Positions 52,257-60,000 of a stretch of DNA of 60,000 bases are shown here, piece by piece. Source of the DNA: Antedon mediterranea. Taxonomy: Eukaryota > Echinodermata > Crinoidea > Comatulida > Antedonidae. The notes under the pieces are model-generated. The model saw nothing but the letters and a program-made list of their open reading frames with translations, had not been told where the DNA came from and searched no databases. Numbering within the stretch: position 1 is the stretch's first letter; the number at the start of each line of letters is the position of its first letter. The position numbers and the translations under genes are program-made. The stretch spans positions 7,171,001 through 7,231,000 of the forward strand of contig NC_092680.1 of assembly GCF_964355755.1 (NCBI RefSeq), read 5' to 3'.

Positions 52257-55200
52257 GTAGGCACCAGCCCAAACTATTTCCAGGCTAGCTAGTAGTAGGC
52301 CTAGCTAGCCTCTACTATCTAGTAGGCCTAGGCCGTCCTAGCTAGCTAGGCATAGGGCCTAGCCCTCCTAGCTAAAGTAAAAGCTCCTTCCTTAGAGGTT
52401 AGAGAGAGTAGTAGTAGAGGGCCTAGCTAGCTAGGACTAGTAGTAGGCCTACACTACAGTCTTAGCTGGGATATGGCCTTGCCTTAGTTGGCTATAAAAA
52501 CTAACAACATGATTAGACTATTTATTGAGGATTGGGATGACGTCCATGCTGGACGAAGGAGGTATAAATTAGATAGAGTAGAGGGCTACAACATAACCTA
52601 CTACTGATGAGTCTAATAAAATAGACCCCTAGGTTAGGGGGCAGTCTAGCTATTTTAGACTCATCAGTAGTAGGGCCTAGCTAGTCTAGTTAATTAGCCT
52701 AGATCAAGATAATAAATAATATTTTAATAAAAAGGATAATTAATTGGCAAATAAATTAAAGAAAGCTTATTATAGTACGACGCTACTGCTGTTTAGCACC
52801 TACGATTTCACTGTCACTCACCATCAATGTTTTTAAATTGGGTAAGCTTGAGAGTAGTGGTGCAAAAGTGCAGTAGCAACGCTTATTACAGTCAACAACA
52901 AACAGTAATATATGGCTCGTGACTACAGACTGTGTGCATCTCATAGTATACAAATAATGAATGTTTATGAGTGTAATGGTACAAATAATGAATGTTTATG
53001 AGTGTAATGGTACAAATAATGAATGTTTATGAGTGTAATGGTACAAATAATGGCACGAGGTGAATGATGAAAGGTTATATCAACGAGGCAACGCCGAGTT
53101 GATATAACCTTTCATCATTCACCAAGTGCCATTATTTGTACCATTACACGAATACAAAACATTCATTATTTGTTTTATATAACATCTAAATAAATTCTAG
53201 TTATTTGAATCAAATAAAAGGTAGCCCTAGCCAAAGCTTACTACATTTCCTTCACACACATTGATTAAAAACAGTAACATTTGGTTTTTAATAATTTTAT
53301 ATTAAATGTTATATTATATGGATTTCGTAAACACACCTACTTTTGTGTTAATTATGTCAACAACGACCAAACAATCCTAGGCCTAGCAAGGCTAAAACGC
53401 CTAGGCTAGACCTAGCCTAATACTAACATGGCCTAGGCTAGACCTAGTAGCCTAGTACTAGCTTGGCTGAAAGGCAAAACTACGACAGACAATTGGAACT
53501 TATCTAAGCTAATTATGGTTTTTCCAACAATTCCACGTCTTGTAGGGATGTCCCCATTAATTAATCAAAATCCTAAAAACGATCTGAAGCTAATTTAAAT
53601 GCCTTTTTGAATGAAATTAGTACATAATGTCCAAATCGTACACAAATATCTGCTGCTGTTGCATATCTCGCGGTGGTGTTTACAAATGAAACTGAGACCA
53701 GACGACAGGTGGCGCTGTTGTATTTCACAGTACAGAGCCATATCATAGGATAATTTGTGTACTAGATTTTTTTTCATCCGCGAGACGTTTTTTTTTTCGT
53801 ACACAAAAATGTTTCAAAAAGTACTATTAAACGATCGTTTAATAGTGCGTACTATTGCACGCCATGTGACCCACAATCGTCCAATCAAATGACAGGAATT
53901 TATTTAGGTGTTATATAATATACAAATAATGAATGTTTATGAGTGTAATGGTACAAATAATGAATGTTTATGAGTGTAATGGTACAAATAATGAATGTTT
54001 ATGAGTGTAATGGTACAAATAATGAATGTTTATGAGTGTAATGGTACAAATAATGAATGTTTATGAGTGTAATGGTACAAATAATGAATGTTTATGAGTG
54101 TAATGGTACAAATAATGGCATGAGGTGAATGATGAAAGGTTATATATCAACTAGGCCAAGCCGAGTTGATATTTAACCTTTCATCATTCAACAAATGCCA
54201 TTATTTGTACCATTAGACAAATATAAAACATTCATTATTTGTTTTATATAACATCTAAATAGATTCCTGTCATTTGAATCAAATAAAAGGTAGTCCTAAC
54301 CAAGGCCTACATTTGATTCACATTGATTAAAACAGTAACATTTGGTTTTTAATAATATTATATTAAATGTTTATGTTATATTTATAGGGATTTTATAAAA
54401 CACACCTACTTTAGTGTTAAAATTCCTAGGCCTAGCAAGGCTAAAATGCCTAGGCTAGGACTAGCCTAATACTAACAGGCCTAGTACTAGCTAGGCGGAA
54501 TAGCAAAACTTTGACAGACAACTGGACCTCATGTTTTTTGCCAACGATTCCATGTCTTGTAGAGATGTTCCCATTAATTAATCAAAATCCTACAAACAAT
54601 CTAAAGCTAATTTAAATGCCTTTTTGATCTAAATTAGTACATATATCTCTCCAGAAATGTACTTCCATCGCGAAAAACCAGTCATAACATTCAAATCGCT
54701 GCGAAAGTAAAAAAAATAGGTGACGCTGTTTTATTTCAAAAGCAATAGTATAAAACAAAGTATTTTCCAGACGCAAAAAGATTATTTTTCGTACACGAAA
54801 ACAAGTACTATTAAACGATCATTTAATAGTGCGTAATATTACATAGCCTATGTAAATACGTGAACGTGATTGGTTGAAACTGCGTCACATGACTACCGCT
54901 GCAAGGATCGTAAATCGTATATATCCTCGAGAACGATGATATCGACTGAGTAATTTTCGCGTAATTATCGTGTCCCCTGTCATTAATCATATAAATTCTC
55001 GAGTTCGATGATATTGACTGTGTAATTTTAGTGTGCAACACTCGCGTTTGCCGATAAATAAACAAAAGTCATCTACTGGATCATGAACTCGGGATGGAAT
55101 TGTCACTCCATCACAAGACAACGCTTCAACCGCTGCGCCACGGAACTTGCTTGAAGAAATTAATCTTTTAAACTATTTAAGCTATGCATACATAGCGCCC

Positions 55201-58200
55201 TCATTTGTTATTAGTCCTCCCTAAATGTGATGAAACACCGTTTGTGATTGGTCAAAACTCACGGTACCTGTAGTAACCTAGTAACTAGTACGCGCTGAAC
55301 ATCCGACGATTCGGCTCCTCGAAGAGAAGAAGACGAATTGTTTATTCGGCCTACCTGATTATAATATTATTATTAATAGGCTTATTGATGGAAATTCTTC
55401 TGTTAATTTAAACGACCTAGGCCTAAGTGAATATTTTATTGCCAAGGAATCATTAATTAGTAATTATCTGTATATTATTCTTCGCAAGGTAAGGTGTCTA
55501 GGCAGGCTTGTTTACATACAATACAAATACTATAGGAGGCCTAGCCTAGCTTCACCCAACCCAGCAGACTTGTTCTTGGCTATATAATATAACAGATATT
55601 GCCTTTTATATCGGTTAAATATAAGATTTGACCTCTAAGCAGTCAAAAATGCATCATCATCATCAAGACGTGTGCGCCTTACAAGCGGCCAGTCTGATCT
55701 GTTCTCCAAGTTTCTGTAAAATTACAGTTTCTGTATACTGAAATCTGTGTGTTTAATGCCACATCGAACTTTTCCTGGTTATTACTGACCGTTGTATGTA
55801 TTTGTGAAGATAACATCGTTGGTCTACTAGCGAAACTAATGTTCCGTTTTCCTAGGCCAGTTTCGTTTGCCTGTCTACTCACATTCCTGTGCAGTCAGCC
55901 TTCGCGGTCAGCCGTATCCACGGTTCATTCAACATTCTTTGCCGGATTTGTCAACTACGGTAGGCCTAGGATTGTAGTAGTCGGCTTACTTCACAGAACC
56001 GAATCGTCTTATCATAACGGGTGTTCATTGACTTTAATTCAACCTGTCAGTTCATCTATTGCGTCTATGATTTACTACGATCGTGATCAACTTCTCAGAT
56101 TATCAGGAAACTTAAAGTCATCGTTGACTCCATCAGAAATTGACACTATAAATCGTTTGAATATCAATGCCTTTACCACATGCCGAGCATTCTCAACTCG
56201 AAAAACACATAGAGGAAAGAAGGCTGGTCGACGACGAAGCAAGCTTATCTCTGCCGCCACTGAACACATCTCTCAACCTCGCAGACCTGTTTCCGTGGAT
56301 ACTGAACAATCTCGTAGTTCGAGTTCCATCTGTTTTGGACTGTGGAATGCGCGTTCTATAAGAAATAAAACTGTTCACGTTTGTGATTTTATTTTGGATG
56401 TTGAATTAGACATTTTAGTAATTACCGAAAGTTGGTTGAAAGGTGATGCAAGTGACAACCACTTTATTGCGGACGTGAGTAACACCCTCCCAAATTTCGT
56501 GGTGTCACATGAGCCACGCCCTACAGGTGGACGCGGAGGTGGAATATGCATCATTTCGCACCGTGGACTCCAAATAACACCAAATGTTTCAACAAGTTTC
56601 CGGTCTTTCGAACATATGGATATCAAGATCACTTCCAATTCATCTGTAATTAACTTGATTTCAATTTACAGACCACCACCATCGACCAAAAACAAACTTA
56701 CCTTTGACTTGTTCATCACTGAATTCTCATCACTTCTTGAATCAGTCTCTTGCACCAAAAACCTTCTGATAGTTGGTGATTTCAATATTCACACAGATGA
56801 CCTCTTGGACAACAACACCAAGCGATTTGATGAACTGCTTTACACGAGTTGTCTTCATCAACACGTCCAAGGCCCCACTCACGTTAGCGGGCACACACTG
56901 GACCTTCTAATCTCTCGAAAAAACGACAACATAATAAAACAAACCACTGTCAAACAAGGACTACCATCCGACCATATGGCTGTCATCAGCTTTGTGGATT
57001 TATCACATCCTAAACAACCAACGCGGACAACCTCTTACCGCAAACTTCGTAACATTGATCTAAATTGTTTTGTGGAAGATATAATGAATTCCCCGCTCGT
57101 CTGCGCACCGGAAGATAATGTCTCCGATCTCGCTGACCAATACAATAATGTATTGCAGTACATCCTTGACCAACATGCTCCGTTAACAACTAAACTGGTC
57201 ACCATTAGACCACGGGCACCATGGTACACGAATGAACTCCGTGAAGCGAAGTGCGTCAAACGGAGATCAGAACGCAGAATGTTGAAATCTGGTTTGGATA
57301 TCGACAAACAGAGGTACAAGTTGGAATGCAAAGCATATAAAGATATGCTAGATCTAGCAAAATGCAATTATCATCGCAATGAAATCGCTAATGCGGATGA
57401 CAAGAACCTTTTCCGCATCATAAGTAAACTGTACTCGGTCGATTCTTCTCCTGTTCTGCCAAAACACACATCTTCAATGGATCTCGCAAACCAGTTTGGC
57501 TGTTTCTTTAATGAAAAGATTCTGAAAATTTGCAAGAAACTTAACTCCATAAACACTCCACTAATAACTGTCAACGTCGACGAGTCATGTAATAGTAGTT
57601 TCGCTGAATTTGAGCAAATATCAGAAGATACGGTACGCAAAGTCATCGCTGAAAGCGCATCTAAGTCCAGTAGACTTGACCCAATTCCAACACGGTTACT
57701 AAAAAACTGCATTGACGCTCTACTACCGCATATCACTAAAATCGTCAACATGTCGCTGTCATCAGGTACTGTACCATCTGCATTTAAATTGTCCCTCGTT
57801 ATGCCACTGTTGAAAAAGCAAAATCTCGACTCCAACGTCCTACAAAATTATAGACCAATAGCAAATCTTCCCTTCCTTTTTAAAGTCTTGGAAAGAATTG
57901 CAACTGCTCAGATAAAAGCATATATGGATGAACATTTCCTGTTTTCAAAAGTCCAATCAGCCTACCGCCGCTTCCACTCAACTGAAACCGCTTTATTACG
58001 TGTTACAAACGATCTACTACTTGCTTTAGACAAAGGTAATGAAGCGGTACTTATTCTACTCGACTACTCCGCAGCATTTGACACTATCAATCATGATTTA
58101 TTATTTCAACGTCTTCATAAAAGATACGGCATAAGCGGAACCGCATTGAAATGGTTTATTTCATATTTTGAGAATCGTAGACAAGCAATCATTGTGGGTG

Positions 58201-59662
58201 ATTCGATGTCTGATGAGTTCGCTCTACCCTGGGGTGTACCACAGGGATCCGTAAAAGGTCCACTCGATTTCATCTTATACACTGGACCACTCAGCAACAT
58301 CATTGATTCCCACCCGGAAGTTCGTCATATGATCTATGCAGATGACACTCAACTATATTTAATCATGAAACCTACACATCACTCTGAATCTGTTAACAGC
58401 CTTGAATCATGCATTGCAGATGTTCGCTCATGGGCCATTCAAAATAAACTCATGCTCAACGACTCCAAGACTGAAATGATCCATTTTCATTCAAAGTTCC
58501 GTGAGGCATCATCATTTCCTTTGGTCCATATCGGAGATACTAGTGTCTCTACCTCCAGCTCAGCCAGAAATCTAGGCGTCCAACTAGACAACAGCCTCGG
58601 TTTAAAAGAACACATTCGTAATGTTTGCCGTGGTGCTTCCTTTGGAATTTACCAGATCGGCCAGATTCGTAAGTACCTTGACAAAACATCAACTGAACGT
58701 CTTGTTCATGCTTTTGTTTCATCTCGTCTGGACTGTAATAACTCGCTTCTGTACGGCCTACCAACTTCTTATCTGTCTCCTCTTCAACGAATCCAAAATT
58801 CCGCCGCAAGACTTATCACTGGCACTAAACGACATGAACATATTTCTCCCGTTTTACGTGACTTACACTGGTTGCCTGTTGATCAGCGCATTCGTTTTAA
58901 AATCCTGTTGCTGACATATAAGGCCATCAACGGATGTGCTCCAGCCTACATATGTGACATCATTACTCCGTCAACCAACTCTTCGCTTCGTTCATCCAGC
59001 AGACTTCTTCTAAAACCTGGACCCCGTTCCAGAACTCGGTTTTACGGTGATCGTGCTTTCGCTGTCGCAGCCCCAAAACTCTGGAACACTCTACCACTCG
59101 AAATACGCTCATCAAAATCTGTTTTCACATTTAAAACTAAACTCAAAACTCATCTTTTCAGAGAAGCATAATCGCACGCTACTACTTGCACTGATCTTGG
59201 AAAACACAGCGCTTTGAAACCTTTGTCTCTTGCGCTTTATAAATGTTATTTATTATTATTATTATTAATATCTGTATACTATTGCACGCCATGTGACCCA
59301 CATTTGTCCAATCAAATGAATTTATTTAGGTGTTATATAAATTATTATATTTAAAACATTTATTCCTTTACATATACTATTGTGCAGTAACATCTGTTGT
59401 TGGCAATTTTTTTAAATATTAATAATCATTAGAATAACTCATTTCAAAAGATACATTTTATATTGTAAAATAGACACTTGCAACAATCAATATCTATATA
59501 TATATACTGGAATAATTTTCATCAATAAGTAAACCTTTGTATTTATAGGTTTTCAGATTTTGCCGATCAAAATGTCACAAAGCATTTAAGAAGAAGCGCA
59601 ACCCAAGAAAAGTACGATGGACAAAAGCATTTAGGAAATCAACAGGCAAAGAACTTGCAGTG
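52176..59662 (+). CDS. RSL24D1: Ribosome biogenesis factor RLP24 (RSL24D1), first two exons
   Basis: A nuclear/nucleolar L24e-like protein that joins pre-60S particles and is later exchanged for ribosomal protein L24. Exons 52176-52256 and 59549-59662 give 65 residues, starting [20 protein letters not shown] and continuing [20 protein letters not shown] and [18 protein letters not shown]. The four zinc ligands Cys6, Cys9, Cys32 and Cys36 are present. The usual protein is about 160 residues, so the C-terminal part lies right of the window. Splice sites are GTAGGC/TATAG and GTAAGC. The 7.3-kb intron is full of repeats and holds an L2-like LINE in the same orientation. A 2.68-kb transposon ends about 100 bp upstream of the ATG. 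The start is certain because MRIEKCYFC is nearly invariant. Confidence 0.95.
52257..52946. other. RSL24D1 intron start, CTAGGCCTAG-rich
   Basis: Dense CTAGCTAGGCCTAG-type palindromes (52280-52450) and an inverted pair ACTGATGAGTCTAA / TTAGACTCATCAGT at about 52601-52671. No exon. Confidence 0.55.
52947..53918 (+). repeat. Composite minisatellite/hairpin repeat, copy 1
   Basis: Order: three copies of a 31-bp unit (ACAAATAATGAATGTTTATG plus AGTGTAATGGT), then a perfect 26-bp-arm hairpin (53059-53084 and 53098-53123). About 700 bp of body follows, bounded by inverted TTATATAACAYCTAAATAAA. Near the right end is the 24-bp perfect palindrome of ACTATTAAACGA (53823-53846). Head-to-tail with copy 2. 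Confidence 0.8.
53919..54842 (+). repeat. Composite repeat, copy 2, left part (split by the L2-like LINE)
   Basis: Six units of the 31-bp minisatellite, then a hairpin and body like copy 1. It stops after AATAGTGCGTAATATTA, and its missing end is found at 59276-59340. Confidence 0.8.
54843..59275 (+). mobile_element. L2-like LINE, probably near full length
   Basis: Bounded by the two halves of composite repeat copy 2, so both element ends are defined by comparison. The 5' region (54843-55748) has a diverged direct repeat of about 95 bp (CGATGATATCGACTG / CGATGATATTGACTG). It also has a tRNA-like stretch near 55078-55145 on the minus strand. One long frame follows, then a 3' tail TTATTTATTATTATTATTAT, typical of L2/CR1-type tails. 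It sits in the sense direction in the RSL24D1 intron. A short target duplication around TAATATTA/TACTATT is possible but unclear. Confidence 0.8.
55749..59171 (+). CDS. LINE ORF2: EEP endonuclease plus reverse transcriptase (L2-like), intact frame
   Basis: 1140 codons without a stop. The likely true start is Met107 (56067), where [17 protein letters not shown] begins family-like sequence; the upstream residues look like 5'UTR read-through. The endonuclease starts near residue 195 with [11 protein letters not shown]. It has [23 protein letters not shown] and [10 protein letters not shown], which include the usual Glu, Asp/Asn and Asp-His catalytic positions. The reverse transcriptase has [34 protein letters not shown] (Asp), [13 protein letters not shown] and [12 protein letters not shown] (catalytic YADD). 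The C-terminus has [53 protein letters not shown] and LKTHLF. Changes such as VKGPLDF for the usual VLGPLLF and SRLDCNN for SRLDYCN raise doubt about activity. Confidence 0.9.
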   Translation: MFNATSNFSWLLLTVVCICEDNIVGLLAKLMFRFPRPVSFACLLTFLCSQPSRSAVSTVHSTFFAGFVNYGRPRIVVVGLLHRTESSYHNGCSLTLIQPVSSSIASMIYYDRDQLLRLSGNLKSSLTPSEIDTINRLNINAFTTCRAFSTRKTHRGKKAGRRRSKLISAATEHISQPRRPVSVDTEQSRSSSSICFGLWNARSIRNKTVHVCDFILDVELDILVITESWLKGDASDNHFIADVSNTLPNFVVSHEPRPTGGRGGGICIISHRGLQITPNVSTSFRSFEHMDIKITSNSSVINLISIYRPPPSTKNKLTFDLFITEFSSLLESVSCTKNLLIVGDFNIHTDDLLDNNTKRFDELLYTSCLHQHVQGPTHVSGHTLDLLISRKNDNIIKQTTVKQGLPSDHMAVISFVDLSHPKQPTRTTSYRKLRNIDLNCFVEDIMNSPLVCAPEDNVSDLADQYNNVLQYILDQHAPLTTKLVTIRPRAPWYTNELREAKCVKRRSERRMLKSGLDIDKQRYKLECKAYKDMLDLAKCNYHRNEIANADDKNLFRIISKLYSVDSSPVLPKHTSSMDLANQFGCFFNEKILKICKKLNSINTPLITVNVDESCNSSFAEFEQISEDTVRKVIAESASKSSRLDPIPTRLLKNCIDALLPHITKIVNMSLSSGTVPSAFKLSLVMPLLKKQNLDSNVLQNYRPIANLPFLFKVLERIATAQIKAYMDEHFLFSKVQSAYRRFHSTETALLRVTNDLLLALDKGNEAVLILLDYSAAFDTINHDLLFQRLHKRYGISGTALKWFISYFENRRQAIIVGDSMSDEFALPWGVPQGSVKGPLDFILYTGPLSNIIDSHPEVRHMIYADDTQLYLIMKPTHHSESVNSLESCIADVRSWAIQNKLMLNDSKTEMIHFHSKFREASSFPLVHIGDTSVSTSSSARNLGVQLDNSLGLKEHIRNVCRGASFGIYQIGQIRKYLDKTSTERLVHAFVSSRLDCNNSLLYGLPTSYLSPLQRIQNSAARLITGTKRHEHISPVLRDLHWLPVDQRIRFKILLLTYKAINGCAPAYICDIITPSTNSSLRSSSRLLLKPGPRSRTRFYGDRAFAVAAPKLWNTLPLEIRSSKSVFTFKTKLKTHLFREA
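59276..59340 (+). repeat. Composite repeat, copy 2, right end
   Basis: TACTATTGCACGCCATGTGA to TTTAGGTGTTATATAA continues exactly where 54842 breaks off, compared with 53848-53918. Confidence 0.8.
59549..59662 (+). CDS. RSL24D1: RSL24D1 exon 2
   Basis: 38 codons, [20 protein letters not shown] to TGKELAV, donor GTAAGC. Carries the second Cys pair and the basic KKKRNPRK stretch. Confidence 0.95.
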
Positions 59663-59794
59663 GTAAGCATTAACAGATGGTATTAGTTCTCACTCAATCA
59701 AAATTTAATAAATTCTTTAATATTTTTTGTGACTTTTTAGCAATACTGTCATTTGTTGCACTTGCCTACAGTTTTGAGAGACTGATTTTGTGTA

Positions 59795-59977
59795 AATCTC
59801 TGTCTACTCTATCAAACTTTATGTGACAAAAAATGTGATTCCCCTCCATGCATAGACATGATGATGTCATATCACTACCATATTTGGCCATATCACTACC
59901 ATATTTGGCATATCACTACCATATTTGGGCACATCACACTTTTTTTGTCAAACTAGTTTGATATTGTAGACAGAGCT
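59795..59977. mobile_element. TA-flanked MITE, family 1, copy G
   Basis: Left end AATCTCTGTCTACTCTATCA, right end GTAGACAGAGCT, TA on both sides and three internal 21-bp units. It lies in the RSL24D1 intron, so the family spans both ends of the window. Confidence 0.75.
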
Positions 59978-60000
59978 TAAAACACATATGTGCACTAGTA

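Noticed and set aside
52600-52675. CTGATGAGTC in an inverted pair, considered as a hammerhead core
   Set aside because: No GAAA segment follows at the needed position; it is better read as a simple inverted repeat.
57035-57835. Minus-strand open frames opposite the LINE ORF2
   Set aside because: Shadow frames of the long plus-strand coding sequence, with no family motif.
1-60000. CRISPR array, prokaryotic operon or phage content
   Set aside because: Spliced animal genes, SINEs and LINEs throughout; direct repeats here have no uniform spacers.

Overview
The window reads as AT-rich, intron-rich animal DNA, most likely from an echinoderm or a close deuterostome relative. Gene density is low, introns run to kilobases with GT/AG borders, and transposons of many types fill most of the sequence. 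The echinoderm placement is inference: it rests on a divergent ST8Sia-type sialyltransferase, CR1/L2-like LINEs, DUF6589-like and Transib-like transposon genes and frequent TAGGCCTA palindromes. No species can be named from sequence alone.

Three cellular genes are supported. (1) 1-13744, minus strand: the 5' half of an SLC12 cation-chloride cotransporter (NKCC/NCC group). Nine exons join in frame into about 405 residues; the gene runs off the left edge. (2) 25783-39604, plus strand: a complete four-exon alpha-2,8-sialyltransferase (ST8Sia family), 323 residues, with sialylmotifs L, S, III and VS. Its tiny first exon (MAN) exists in two copies, at 18196 and 25783. (3) 52176 to beyond 59662, plus strand: the first two exons of RSL24D1/RLP24, a 60S ribosome-biogenesis factor. 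Its 7.3-kb intron holds a nearly full-length L2-like LINE.

The rest is layered mobile DNA. 14.7-17.2 kb: a 900-bp element with a 9-bp target duplication, then a tandem array split by a TTAA-type element. 17.8-31.0 kb: a SINE, several duplicated blocks in direct and inverted orientation, LINE fragments, and a 2.64-kb Transib-like transposon. 31.3-34.7 kb: tandem repeats split by an L1-like LINE. 35.0-38.4 kb: sialyltransferase intron 2 with foldback elements and a minisatellite. 39.6-45.9 kb: nested LINE remnants and a DUF6589-like pseudogene. 46.2-49.2 kb: a second SINE and about 18 units of a 97-bp near-palindromic repeat. 49.4-52.1 kb: a 2.68-kb element with long terminal inverted repeats and a 9-bp target duplication, ending about 100 bp from the RSL24D1 start codon. 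52.9-59.3 kb: two head-to-tail copies of a minisatellite/hairpin repeat, the second split by the L2 element.

The most notable object is the Transib-like element at 28170-30811. Its terminal inverted repeats begin with CACAGTG, the heptamer of V(D)J recombination signals. It has a 5-bp CGACG target duplication, and a duplicated block elsewhere in the window preserves the unoccupied target site. Its interior holds fragments of a RAG1-related Transib transposase. All boundaries and translations were worked out by eye; no database search was possible.
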